DNA from: G963676095 sp963676095
GTDB taxonomy: Bacteria > Bacteroidota > Bacteroidia > Bacteroidales > Prolixibacteraceae
Assembly (NCBI GenBank): GCA_963676095.1
Contig: OY781040.1
Coordinates: 1,612,001 to 1,676,000 of the forward strand
Direction: 5' to 3'
DNA: 64,000 nt
Under the pieces are notes generated by a model. That model was given only the letters and a program-made list of their open reading frames with translations. It had not been told where the DNA came from and did no database searches. This document shows positions 16,727 through 26,574 of this stretch, piece after piece (within the stretch, counting starts at the first letter, position 1; every line of letters starts with the position of its first letter). A program made the position numbers and the translations under genes.

Positions 16727-19012
16727 TTATGAATTATTTGTTTCTTCTGTTTTCCATATCCATCCGAGGATACTGTTTTTTAGCCCCGAATAGCCGTTAT
16801 CCAACCGGATTATTGCGGTTTTTTCAAAATCGATTTCATCGGTATTGCTCACAGGAAAAGGATAAACAGGCACCGTCGATCCGTATTTCACCCAGACAGG
16901 CATCTCGTCAAGGGGAACCTCAAACTGATGAAGCCAGTGGCTGCCGGATACCCGCTTTCCGCTAAAGAGATTGATCCACTCTCCATCGGGGATATAAATA
17001 TCCCGTTTGTTCCGGCTGTTCATCACCGGGGCAACCAGAAAGTCGTCTCCAAAATAATACTGGTCATCGATGTGCCAGCACAACTTATCTTCAGGATGAT
17101 GAAACACCAAAGCCCTCAGCACCGGAAATCCGGTACGCGTAGTTTTCCGGCTTTGCTCCAAAAGGTAAGGGATCAATGCATACCGGAGTTTCAACCAGTG
17201 CCGGACAATACCGGCAACAGCCGGGTACTCGTAAGGTTCCCGTTTGCATGTACCATGGTAACGAAGATGAGAGGTAAAAACGCCGAATTGGGTCCACCGG
17301 ACATAAAGGTCGTCCGGGACTATCGAATTCATAAAATCAGGAACACTATGAAAACCAGGAACATCATGACTCCAGAATCCAAAACCGGACAATCCAAGGT
17401 GAAGGCCTCCCTTCAGAGAGCCAGCCATTCCGTCCCACGAACCGGCAGAATCTCCTCCCCAGTGCACGGGATAACGCTGGCAGCCGGCCCAACCTGCCCT
17501 GGCCCATATGATTCCGTCCCCGGTTTCCTCTTTGGTAACCTCATAGGCTGCTTTCTGATAAAGCAAGGCATAAAGGTTATTCAGTTTCTCCGGTTCCATT
17601 CCATAGTATTTCGCATTCATGTGGATCTCTTCCCCAAAGTCCGTTTTAATACAAACCACCCCCATATTCAGCAACTCCCTCAAAAGTCCCTGATACCATT
17701 TAACAGCTTCAGGATAGGTAAAGTCAATCGTCCCGGCATAGTCCAGGGCACTGAAATTGGAACCACCCTGTTGCTCTGACTCCCGGAGCTCACACATATA
17801 ATGGTTCTCTTTGGCCTCGTCATGCTGCCCGGCTGCCGTGGCGATATAGGGCATTTGCCAGAGACTGACCTTAAAACCGTTCTTCCTTAGGTTATGAATA
17901 AATTCTTTGGGGTTAGGAAAACGTTCCGGATTAAACTTCCATTCACATAGCCAGTCTGTACGAAACCATCCCGTATCCAGATGGATAACGTCACAAGGAA
18001 AATCTTCCTTTCTCAGCCTGTCGCAGATCTTATTCACCTCTTCTGCTGAAAAATAGGTCATCCGGCTCATCCAGGTTCCGAAGCTCCAGACAGGAGGTAA
18101 TTGAGGAAATCCTGTCAACTGGCGATACCCGTAAAGGATCTCTTCCGGGGAACAACCCGCGATCAGGAACAGATCCAGGACAGGTTCCTCAGCCAGCAAC
18201 TGAACAGACCGGGTGGAATGATCAGCCAGCGAGAATTTCGAGTAGGCTGAGGTATGCATAAAAAGCCCGTACATCCGGCTCGACAGGTAGAAAGGAATAT
18301 TTTTGTAGGTGCGGCGGTTATTAACCCCTTGCCCGTCCTGATTTTTCAGTTGAAACGTACGCCCCGAAAGGTCCATTTTAGCGAAACGCTCTCCGGTACC
18401 CGTAAAAACCTCATCGGGTTGTGCTTCAAAAGACATAGTTGCCCGGTGAAAAGTTCCGTTACGCTCAACGCAGGCCAAGGCAAAGGCATCCTGCCTGGCA
18501 GGAAAAAACTGGTCCCATGCACTCACGGCAACTGCTTTCTTTCCATCCGGAAAAAAAACTGCTTCCAGCGATTCCCGGGGAGGAGGCAACAGATCGCTCC
18601 AATGATCGGTCTTTCCTGCTTTCTGATTGAATGACGCCCGAACACGCCCCGCGACATCTTTAACCAACCATGCCGTTTCATTTTTTTCCACAGACAGTGG
18701 CTGAACGTCGAGTGCAGGATCGATCTGAAGCATGGGTGAATTACGCATATCATCACCGTCGAATGCAATGGCAACCCGTACTATGTTTTTCCCGTAAGCC
18801 CTCAAACGCAAAGAGAATTTTTTTTCAGGTCTTTCCGTTTCAGGGGTAATATCGTTTGAATTCTGTTGTCTTTGAAAAGGAAGTGCCACCACCACATCCG
18901 CCCCGTCCATACCAATCGCTGTCGGGCGGCATACCTTCCACAGACGTTCGTTCCCTGGAAGACTGGTGTCGAAATCCAAAAAATCGAATAATTGATAATT
19001 TGTTTGTTTCAT
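16727..19012 (-). CDS. GH31 alpha-glycosidase, alpha-xylosidase-like, cytoplasmic
   Basis: 761 residues with no signal peptide, so probably cytoplasmic. The GH31 nucleophile is Asp458 in KTDFGE, the form found in YicI-type alpha-xylosidases, and the acid/base is Asp521 in HWGGDS. WSFGTWMSRMTY and HLDTGWF are other family marks, and the length agrees with YicI (about 770). Retaining hydrolysis of an alpha-xyloside or alpha-glucoside is expected. The gene is 6 bp upstream of a UroD-like gene and near the SSS transporter, which suggests it cleaves a small imported glycoside. alpha-Xylosidase activity is inferred from the motif; alpha-glucosidase remains possible. Confidence 0.87.
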   Translation of the reverse strand: MKQTNYQLFDFLDFDTSLPGNERLWKVCRPTAIGMDGADVVVALPFQRQQNSNDITPETERPEKKFSLRLRAYGKNIVRVAIAFDGDDMRNSPMLQIDPALDVQPLSVEKNETAWLVKDVAGRVRASFNQKAGKTDHWSDLLPPPRESLEAVFFPDGKKAVAVSAWDQFFPARQDAFALACVERNGTFHRATMSFEAQPDEVFTGTGERFAKMDLSGRTFQLKNQDGQGVNNRRTYKNIPFYLSSRMYGLFMHTSAYSKFSLADHSTRSVQLLAEEPVLDLFLIAGCSPEEILYGYRQLTGFPQLPPVWSFGTWMSRMTYFSAEEVNKICDRLRKEDFPCDVIHLDTGWFRTDWLCEWKFNPERFPNPKEFIHNLRKNGFKVSLWQMPYIATAAGQHDEAKENHYMCELRESEQQGGSNFSALDYAGTIDFTYPEAVKWYQGLLRELLNMGVVCIKTDFGEEIHMNAKYYGMEPEKLNNLYALLYQKAAYEVTKEETGDGIIWARAGWAGCQRYPVHWGGDSAGSWDGMAGSLKGGLHLGLSGFGFWSHDVPGFHSVPDFMNSIVPDDLYVRWTQFGVFTSHLRYHGTCKREPYEYPAVAGIVRHWLKLRYALIPYLLEQSRKTTRTGFPVLRALVFHHPEDKLCWHIDDQYYFGDDFLVAPVMNSRNKRDIYIPDGEWINLFSGKRVSGSHWLHQFEVPLDEMPVWVKYGSTVPVYPFPVSNTDEIDFEKTAIIRLDNGYSGLKNSILGWIWKTEETNNS

Positions 19013-19116
19013 CCTTTGAAAATAGTTTCTATTGTTATTTTTGTTTCTGTTGTCTCTGTTGTTTCTATTGCGACGTTGATACTGGTGTTATCCAGAATTC
19101 CTTTATTCTTCAGGGC

Positions 19117-22100
19117 CTACTGAACTTTCAAAAAATCAAAACAGACCGGTCCTTTTTCAGCGAGTTCCATTTTTAATGTGTAAGTCCCGGCGTTTATTGT
19201 CGTTTGTGTATCAGTCCTCAGGCTTTGCCATTTTTCATTGGTTGCTGACAATGTAACAGGTCCTTTCCACATCAGGGTCCCGTCCGTTCCCCTGATACTC
19301 ATATCCACTTTTACTTCATGACCGGACTGGTTCAGATAGCGGATCTCGAGACCATATTTGGAAGCAAGTCCAACCGAAAATTGCCATTCAACAGCATCTC
19401 CGCTCCCGTTCAGGGACATTCCGTCTTTCCCGGCAAAAAAACCTCTCCGGGCTTTCCCAACACTCCTTGCTTCTTCCACCGGATAAATGACAACCGGCCT
19501 TTGATCAATTGCATCGTCAAGACTGGTAACCGGAACTGCCGCGATAAACGGGATCACTTTACCGGGCGGAATTTTTAACGAAACGATTCTCCCAGCAGGG
19601 ACACGCTCCTGATAAATCTGATAACGGATCCCTCCATTCAGGCTTGTTTCTGCCTCGCTTCCGTTTTTATGAAAAAAAACGGGAACCTCCTTTTCTTTCG
19701 CTGAAGCCAGGTAAACAACTGCATCCCCTGAAACTTTAAAGGAAATTTCATCGGACATACCTGTTTCATTATTCCTTCCGGAACTAATCCAATCGGCCCC
19801 ATACAGGTAAGACGGCAAAGAAACAAGCCTGACAGTATCATTGCCGCCACAAGGATCACCGGTATCCATCCACGACCGGACCAGCACACGATCATTGTTT
19901 GTCTTCAGATCCGTAATTAAACGGCCTGACGGAGGGACAGGTTTCACCCTTTGGTCGGAAGTGGCAACAGCAATGGCAGAAATCACAGCCTGGCCGGATT
20001 TCACATTGGGAAAAGAGATTCTCAGCATTTCTCCGGTTACATCCACATCCAGCACCTTTTTCAAAACCTGATCATGCCCGGCTTCCTTCCAGATATCCAG
20101 ATCCTTTATCATGACAGAATCATTCACGGCCACATCAAAGAGGCGCCATCTGGCGCAATTCATACTTCCTCCGGTTCCGTACCAGGGTTCAATGAAAAAC
20201 AGGCAAACCTTATATTTTCCGTTTGCGACAGGGAATGAATACGAAAGCTTATCCCGTCCATATCTGAACGTCTGCATCAAAGGCCATTCTGATGTGCCGG
20301 TTACCGGGTCAAACGTCCGTCTCTGGCTGGCATAAAAAGCGGGCAATCCGGGATAGTTATCTGTCCATGACCGGGATCCCCAGGTCCCTTGCTCCGACAG
20401 ACAGACATCGGCCATCCAAAGGTTTCCTTTTGAATCGACATAATCGGGACCGCCACAATTTACGCGGTAAATCCAATTCAGGGCCGAATCCTCGATCAAA
20501 GGCTTTACTTCATCTGCCAGCTGATCAAGGTGATCTGCCTCAGGCAGGTGATGAAGGACAATGCAGTCATGGGCCACCTCTTCTCCGTTTTCATATCCGA
20601 CAGCATAGAGCACATTATTCTGAATGTCCGCTTCGTTCCAGACGAAATGATTTCCTATCCCGGGATTTTTCTTTTTACCCAAAGAATGTTCCCTGACTCC
20701 ATTAAACAATTCCACCTCGTCACAATTTGAATAAACGCAAATGCTGTCTTTTTTTCCAGGTTTTATCCACCGGTCAGGCCAGGTATGGGAAACAATATAA
20801 ACCATAGGTGAAGAAGATGCGGAAACGTAATTCGACCGGAAAAGATAAAAGGCGTCGAGCGGTTCTCCCCAGATGGTAAACATTCCTTTATAATTAACGG
20901 GCCCGACCCTGTCCAGATCCCTCAAGCCTTCCCCGCTTTGTATCCGGCCTGGGTTATCATGCGATGCAAACAGCCAGAAAAACTGTCCGCAGACACTATC
21001 CCTGACCGATTCAGCCAAACGGATTTTTGTTTCCATCAGCTGGTCGAAACGGTTCTCGCTGAAGGGCCCTTTCTGTTCGAAACCACCTTCGGTATGAAAA
21101 TCGATGCTCCTCCATGCCCCATATTCCCCGTTCAATAACTGAGAGGACAATTCCCTGCCGTAATTACCGGGGTTGCCTCCATATGTTCCCGACCAGTTCT
21201 GCACTACATTCCAGTCGGTCCCGGTACCGCCGTTACAGGTAGTAACCAAACGTTGTGTTGATGCCATAGGATCCAGTTTTCGGATCAGGGCTGTACATTC
21301 TTCTGCAAAATCACGAGGCAATGAACTCTCGTTTTCAAGTCCCCAGAGGATAACGGAAGGGCTATTCCTGCGTTCCCGCACCCAGTCGGCAAGCAGCTGT
21401 TTAAAATTTTTCCGGAAAGCGGGCGTATCAAACCAGATATGCGCCGCCATTTGAGGCCACCATAAAATCCCCAGGCTATCCAGTTTTTGTTTATAAAATA
21501 AATTATGTGGCTGATGGGCATCGCGGAAAGCATTAAAGCCTGCAGCACGGATCTGACGAACACGCGCCCTGATCTGCTCATGTGAAAAAGCATGACTTTG
21601 CCCCAGCATATGTTCATACTCTGCGACCCCGTTAATAAAAACAGGTTTGCCGTTCAACAAAAAACGGTGAGTAGCTCCATCCCCGGGAATATCCCACTTG
21701 ATCCATCTGATCCCATAGGGTGTCTCCACCTTGTCAAGAATCCTGTTCCCTTCATAAACAGTAGTCTCCAACGTATAAAGAAAAGGATCGTCGACCGACC
21801 AAAGATGGGGATGACCAATTCCAGGTAAATCCTGCCTCAACGTGTCCGTTGTCCCCGGGGCCAACGAAAATCCGGTCTCCGTACTGGCAACAATCTCTCC
21901 TTCAGCAGATTTCAGTTTATTAATCAACCTGATATCCATGCTGTTATTTCCATAATTTTTAACTTCTGTCGTCAGGTGCAAGTCTGCATATTTTTCAGAG
22001 ATCCTGTTATCATTCCAGATATGTACGCCAAAAGGCAGGACACGGACAAGACCGGTTATTACCAGATGGACAGGCCTGAAAATTCCCATCGGCTGACTTC

Positions 22101-22704
22101 CTTCCGAAAAGCCCCACTCCGGACTGCATCCCCCGCATACCCAGGGAAGGTCCCTGATATCAGCGGGATGATCCGCCCGGACGGCCAGCACATTCTTTCC
22201 ATCCGGATGAATTGCATTGGTCACATCCAGGGTAAACGTAGTCCGTCCCCCGGCATGGTACCCAACGGAATCGCCGTTAAGCCAGACAGTGGCATACGAG
22301 CCAACCCCTTCGAAATACAAAAAGTATCGTTTATCCTTTTCGGACTGATTTAATTCAAACGTTTTTCGGTACCAGGCATAGCCATGCCGGTTCCCGTGCT
22401 TTAACCGTCTGTAAGCGCCGTAATCGTCCCAATTGTGCGGGACATTTACCTGTTTCCAGCCCCGATCATTATAATCAGGCTCCTCAAAACCATTAAAAGC
22501 AGTCCTGTCAGAATCATTCTCTGCCGTTCTCCACGAAGCATTAAGTGAAAAATCTTTTCTGACATCAGGATTACCTTCCTGACGACAAGAAGGAAAAAGA
22601 AAAACAACAGCCAGTATGAAGGGAAGACAATCTAAAAAAACACGAAGATATAAAGTCAGCAAATCATCCGCTGATCTGAATATTTTATCATTATGATTCT
22701 TCAT
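19117..22704 (-). CDS. GH2-family glycosidase with C-terminal malectin-like and CBM-like domains
   Basis: 1195 residues, unusually long for GH2. The signal ends LFPSC, giving a lipoprotein. The sugar-binding domain (about 55-230; VNVPHNWDDYG, FEGVGSYATVWLNG) and the Ig-like domain are followed by the TIM barrel with acid/base Glu in WGLENESS and a probable nucleophile in LLNGEYGAW. After about residue 690 come a malectin-like domain (LSYSFPVANGKYKVCLFF, FDVAVND) and a final carbohydrate-binding beta-sandwich (GLEIRYLNQSGHEV). beta-Galactosidase or beta-glucuronidase activity is likely, but the specificity is not readable. It lies between GH31 and GH95 in the same operon direction. The extra domains suggest anchoring to a polymer at the cell surface. 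Confidence 0.87.
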   Translation of the reverse strand: MKNHNDKIFRSADDLLTLYLRVFLDCLPFILAVVFLFPSCRQEGNPDVRKDFSLNASWRTAENDSDRTAFNGFEEPDYNDRGWKQVNVPHNWDDYGAYRRLKHGNRHGYAWYRKTFELNQSEKDKRYFLYFEGVGSYATVWLNGDSVGYHAGGRTTFTLDVTNAIHPDGKNVLAVRADHPADIRDLPWVCGGCSPEWGFSEGSQPMGIFRPVHLVITGLVRVLPFGVHIWNDNRISEKYADLHLTTEVKNYGNNSMDIRLINKLKSAEGEIVASTETGFSLAPGTTDTLRQDLPGIGHPHLWSVDDPFLYTLETTVYEGNRILDKVETPYGIRWIKWDIPGDGATHRFLLNGKPVFINGVAEYEHMLGQSHAFSHEQIRARVRQIRAAGFNAFRDAHQPHNLFYKQKLDSLGILWWPQMAAHIWFDTPAFRKNFKQLLADWVRERRNSPSVILWGLENESSLPRDFAEECTALIRKLDPMASTQRLVTTCNGGTGTDWNVVQNWSGTYGGNPGNYGRELSSQLLNGEYGAWRSIDFHTEGGFEQKGPFSENRFDQLMETKIRLAESVRDSVCGQFFWLFASHDNPGRIQSGEGLRDLDRVGPVNYKGMFTIWGEPLDAFYLFRSNYVSASSSPMVYIVSHTWPDRWIKPGKKDSICVYSNCDEVELFNGVREHSLGKKKNPGIGNHFVWNEADIQNNVLYAVGYENGEEVAHDCIVLHHLPEADHLDQLADEVKPLIEDSALNWIYRVNCGGPDYVDSKGNLWMADVCLSEQGTWGSRSWTDNYPGLPAFYASQRRTFDPVTGTSEWPLMQTFRYGRDKLSYSFPVANGKYKVCLFFIEPWYGTGGSMNCARWRLFDVAVNDSVMIKDLDIWKEAGHDQVLKKVLDVDVTGEMLRISFPNVKSGQAVISAIAVATSDQRVKPVPPSGRLITDLKTNNDRVLVRSWMDTGDPCGGNDTVRLVSLPSYLYGADWISSGRNNETGMSDEISFKVSGDAVVYLASAKEKEVPVFFHKNGSEAETSLNGGIRYQIYQERVPAGRIVSLKIPPGKVIPFIAAVPVTSLDDAIDQRPVVIYPVEEARSVGKARRGFFAGKDGMSLNGSGDAVEWQFSVGLASKYGLEIRYLNQSGHEVKVDMSIRGTDGTLMWKGPVTLSATNEKWQSLRTDTQTTINAGTYTLKMELAEKGPVCFDFLKVQ

Positions 22705-22758
22705 TTTATTACCAGTTAATCAAATATAAACATCCTTACCTCTCCGTGATCTCCGGCA

Positions 22759-25212
22759 CTACCGGCTTACGAAAGAATAAGTCCTTCCTGCTTCAGTTTG
22801 AAAATCGTACAAGTATGTTTCCTTAAGTTTTGGCCTTTTCAGTCTTGCCTTAGGTGATACTAAGGGCTTCTCTACCTGGTTAACCACATAAAACGGATTG
22901 GAATTTTCTCCTTTGGCTTTTTTCAAAGCAGCCCCATCAACAGCTTTTAATGGCTCCGGAACCCTTACCCTGCAGTTACCGCCCAATTCGGAACAGACTG
23001 TCAGTTTTTCCAGTTTACCGTCCTTCCAGATAATATCGACCTGAAAACCACCACGCGCCTTGAGTCCTTTCACCTCTCCGCTTTTCCATTTATCAGGTAA
23101 AGCAGGAAGAATGTAGATAAACCCGTCATAGCTTTGCATCAGCATTTCAGCAATACCTGCAGCGCAACCAAAATTCCCGTCGATCTGGAAAGGAGGATGG
23201 GCATCGAACAGGTTGAAAAAAGTACCGCCTTTCACTTTCCCGTCAGGGCGTATAGCCGGAGTCAACTGATCTGTAATCAATTTAAAGGCATGATTCCCGT
23301 CGAGCAGCCGGGCCCAAAGGTTAACTTTCCATCCCATCGACCATCCGGTAGATTCATCTCCTCGATTGAGAAGTGAATTTTTAGCGGCATCAAAGAGTTC
23401 AGGTGTCCGGTACGGTGAAATCTCATTACTTGGGAAGAGTCCGTACAAATGGGATATATGCCGGTGATGGTCTTCCGGGTTATCCCAGTCCTTCATCCAT
23501 TCCTGGAGCTGGCTGTACTGACCGATCTGCATGGGGGCCAGTTTTGCCCGCGTAATCCTCAGCGTATCCGAGAAAGCCTTGTCTTCACCCAATATGGCAG
23601 CAGCATGCATTGTATTCGAAAAGAGATCGAAAAGCAATTGGTTATCCATCGTAGCACCGGCACAGACAGTCGCCCCTTTCATGAAACTATGTTCCGGCGA
23701 AATAGAAGGAGATACGACCAGCCAGCCGTGCTCCGGTTCCTTTTGCAGAATATCCAGAAAAAACTGTGCAGCGCTTTTCATTTCAGGATAAGCCTTCTTT
23801 AAAAAATGCCTGTCTCCGGTATAAAGATAATGTTCCCAGAGGTGCTGGCACACCCATGCCCCCCCGGTAGGCCAAAGCCCTGAACAGGCATGATCAACCG
23901 GGCCTGTGATCCGCCAGATATCCGTGTTATGATGGAGCACCCATCCCCTGGCCCCATAGATCTCCCGTGCGGTTTCCCGTCCGCTCTGCGAAAGTTCCTC
24001 AACCATCTTCAAAAAAGGCTGTTGCATCTCCGGCAGGTTCGTGTTTTCTGCAGGCCAGTAATTCATCTCTGCATTAATATTCGTCGTGTATTTGCTGTCC
24101 CAGGGAGGGGTTACCCTGTCGTTCCAGATCCCCTGAAGATTGGCCGGCTGTCCCCCTGGCTGGGAACTGGATATAAGCAAATATCTTCCGAACTGGAAAA
24201 ACAGGGAAACCAATTGAGGATCGTTTTCTTCCTTAAATTTTGAAAGACGTTCATCCGTTGGTTTTTGTGCAGCGACTGTTGTTCCAAGATCCAGCCTGAC
24301 CCGGTTGAAGTACTTCTGATAATCGTAGATGTGATTCTTTAAAGCAGTTCCATAATCAACAGCAAGGGCCTTTTGCAGGATCGAATCGGCCTTCGCAAAC
24401 GCGTTAATACTGATATCCCGGTAATTCTTAAAATTGGTTGCAACCGAAATATAAATCGTCGCCACATTTGCCTGGTCAATAACGATCTGCTGTCCTGAAA
24501 CAGCAACTTTACCTCCCTCACAAACCGGTTTTACCAGGGCATGAAAACGGACCTGTCCCAAGACCCCTTCATGATCGTCTGTAATTCCGGATAGATTAAT
24601 AACAGGGTCGTCACCGTCAATGGTAATCTTGCTTCGCAACTGGCAATCCATCCCGATACTGCAGGAAATTTTTCCCGGCTGATCGGCTGTAAGACGAACG
24701 ATGATTACATTATCTGCAAAAGAAGAGAATACCTGCCGGGTATAATGGACGCCGTTTACTTCATATTTTACGGATGCAACAGCATCTTCAATATTCAGGT
24801 CCCTGTAATATCCGGCTGTATCCGGCTGTTCTGGGAAACTGATCCAAAGATTTCCAACAGGCTGGTACATCATCCCGTTATCTGCCGACAGTACTTTTTC
24901 CATAGCCAATTGTTCTGCATCCAGATATTTCCCTTCAAAAATAAGCCTGGTAACTTCAGGAAGGACTTTCCTGATCGCCGGGTTCGTATTGTTTCCGGGC
25001 CCTCCGGACCATACTGTCTCTTCGTTCAGCTGAAGCTGTTCCCTGGCGGGATTGCCAAAAACCATGGCCCCCAAACGACCATTGCCAATCGGTAAAGCCT
25101 CGTTCCAACCGGAAGCAGGATGGTTATACCACAGCTTCAGGCCTGTATTATCCTGTGCAAACGAGCTGAGAACCATTAACTGAAAAACAATGCAATAAAT
25201 TATCTTCTTCAT
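22759..25212 (-). CDS. GH95 alpha-L-fucosidase / alpha-L-galactosidase
   Basis: 817 residues from the ATG at 25212, which starts a clean signal peptide ending SSFAQ. GH95 marks are present in order: LPIGNGRLGAMVFG, NEETVWSGGPGN, the Asn pair in TNINAEMNYWPA, the catalytic Glu in SPSISPEH, and the Asp in FQIDGNFG. The (alpha/alpha)6-barrel enzyme inverts the anomeric bond of terminal alpha-L-fucose; some members prefer alpha-L-galactose. It is probably periplasmic. The L-fucose oxidation genes at 36.6-39.9 kb fit with it. Its specificity might include O-methylated fucose, but nothing in the sequence shows this. Confidence 0.92.
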   Translation of the reverse strand: MKKIIYCIVFQLMVLSSFAQDNTGLKLWYNHPASGWNEALPIGNGRLGAMVFGNPAREQLQLNEETVWSGGPGNNTNPAIRKVLPEVTRLIFEGKYLDAEQLAMEKVLSADNGMMYQPVGNLWISFPEQPDTAGYYRDLNIEDAVASVKYEVNGVHYTRQVFSSFADNVIIVRLTADQPGKISCSIGMDCQLRSKITIDGDDPVINLSGITDDHEGVLGQVRFHALVKPVCEGGKVAVSGQQIVIDQANVATIYISVATNFKNYRDISINAFAKADSILQKALAVDYGTALKNHIYDYQKYFNRVRLDLGTTVAAQKPTDERLSKFKEENDPQLVSLFFQFGRYLLISSSQPGGQPANLQGIWNDRVTPPWDSKYTTNINAEMNYWPAENTNLPEMQQPFLKMVEELSQSGRETAREIYGARGWVLHHNTDIWRITGPVDHACSGLWPTGGAWVCQHLWEHYLYTGDRHFLKKAYPEMKSAAQFFLDILQKEPEHGWLVVSPSISPEHSFMKGATVCAGATMDNQLLFDLFSNTMHAAAILGEDKAFSDTLRITRAKLAPMQIGQYSQLQEWMKDWDNPEDHHRHISHLYGLFPSNEISPYRTPELFDAAKNSLLNRGDESTGWSMGWKVNLWARLLDGNHAFKLITDQLTPAIRPDGKVKGGTFFNLFDAHPPFQIDGNFGCAAGIAEMLMQSYDGFIYILPALPDKWKSGEVKGLKARGGFQVDIIWKDGKLEKLTVCSELGGNCRVRVPEPLKAVDGAALKKAKGENSNPFYVVNQVEKPLVSPKARLKRPKLKETYLYDFQTEAGRTYSFVSR

Positions 25213-25251
25213 TCTATTCCTGTTATTATTCAAATTATCAAATACCCCTTT

Positions 25252-26574
25252 CTAGCAGCTCCTGTTTCCTGCGCAACTGCACCGATTACTGTCATCTTCT
25301 TTTTTACAAGGCAAATAGATCATTTTGTCCGGAACCAGAAAATACAGAATTAGCCAACATAGCAGATAAGACACGCTGGCTATTCCAAAGACCAGGTAAT
25401 AGCTCCCGGTATAATCAAGCAATACCCCCACCAAACCGGAAAAAAGGACTCCCCCTATCGCCCCTCCAAAGCCAGCCAGGCCTGTTACAGAACCCACTGC
25501 ATTTTTAGGAAAGATATCTGAAACAATGGTAAAAATGTTGGCGGCATATCCCTGATGGGCAAATGTGGCCAAAGAAATCAGAATTACTGCCAGCCAAAAA
25601 CAGTCGACCATACAAGCAAAAAAGACAGGTAACGCGAACAATGCCAATATAAAAATTGAAAGTTTCCTGGCACTGACCGGATTTTTCCCTTTTACTACAA
25701 AAAATGAAGATAACCAGCCCCCCCAGACAGAACCTGCTGTTGAGACAAGGTAAACCACGATTAAAGGCAAGCCGATATGTCCAAGATCAATTCCGTATTT
25801 CGAATTTAAAAATTTAGGCAACCAGTACAGAAAAAACCACCAGACAGGATCGGTAAGAAAACGGGCCAGACAAATTCCCCATGTCTGCCGGAAGCCGGTC
25901 AGCTCTTTCCACGAGACTTTTTTTCCTTCCAGCTCTTTGCAATCATCCTGCAAAATATATTTTCGTTCCGCATTGCTGACCCGCTTGCTCATCTCGGGCC
26001 TGGAATAAAGCGGGACCCAAAAGAAAAGCCACAGAAAGCCCAGGATTCCCGTTCCCAGAAAAGCCCACTGCCATCCCCACTTCAAGGCAATTAATGGGAT
26101 AAACAACGGGGCCATTATTGCCCCGGCATTCGATCCGGCGTTAAATATCCCGGTAGCTAAGGCCCGTTCTTTTTTCGGGAACCATTCTGCAACAGTTTTC
26201 ACAGCAGCCGGGAAGTTGGCGGATTCCCCAACCCCCAGAGCAAAGCGGGCGGCAGCAAAAGAACCGACACCGCGGGCAGCAGCATGAAACATGCCGGCAA
26301 TACTCCACAGTGTAATTGAAAGGATATATCCCAGGCGGGTACCGACCTTATCCAGTAAAGTTCCCATGGATATCAGGCCAATGGCATAAGCTGACTGAAA
26401 GGCCATGATAATGAAGCCATAATCCGATTCTGACCAACCGAACAAAATCTGTAGCTGAGGAGCCAGAATTCCCAACACCTGCCTGTCGATATAATTTATG
26501 GTGGTCGCAAAAAACAGCAAAGCAATAATTTTCCACCTGTACCTTCCGATGTTTGTATCTTGCGTTACTGGCAT
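25252..26574 (-). CDS. MFS transporter, hexuronate/sugar-acid type, with Cys-rich tail
   Basis: 440 residues with 12 predicted membrane helices. NYIDRQVLGILAPQL, LDKVGTRLGY and FALGVGESANFPAAVKTVAEWF are typical of the ExuT/anion:cation symporter group that carries hexuronates and related acids. The start overlaps the end of the UroD-like gene upstream by ten bases. The last 21 residues are unusual: CKKEDD then RCSCAGNRSC gives four Cys, not expected in an MFS tail. A sugar acid or an ether-bearing acid such as a methyl-uronate could be the cargo. This is inference. Confidence 0.88.
   Translation of the reverse strand: MPVTQDTNIGRYRWKIIALLFFATTINYIDRQVLGILAPQLQILFGWSESDYGFIIMAFQSAYAIGLISMGTLLDKVGTRLGYILSITLWSIAGMFHAAARGVGSFAAARFALGVGESANFPAAVKTVAEWFPKKERALATGIFNAGSNAGAIMAPLFIPLIALKWGWQWAFLGTGILGFLWLFFWVPLYSRPEMSKRVSNAERKYILQDDCKELEGKKVSWKELTGFRQTWGICLARFLTDPVWWFFLYWLPKFLNSKYGIDLGHIGLPLIVVYLVSTAGSVWGGWLSSFFVVKGKNPVSARKLSIFILALFALPVFFACMVDCFWLAVILISLATFAHQGYAANIFTIVSDIFPKNAVGSVTGLAGFGGAIGGVLFSGLVGVLLDYTGSYYLVFGIASVSYLLCWLILYFLVPDKMIYLPCKKEDDSNRCSCAGNRSC

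Noticed and set aside
15923..16732. Open frame of 269 codons opposite the UroD-like gene
   Set aside because: Same reason: low-complexity translation and full overlap with a family protein on the minus strand.
16928..17779. Open frame of 283 codons opposite GH31
   Set aside because: Antisense shadow of a well-supported GH31 gene with intact catalytic motifs.
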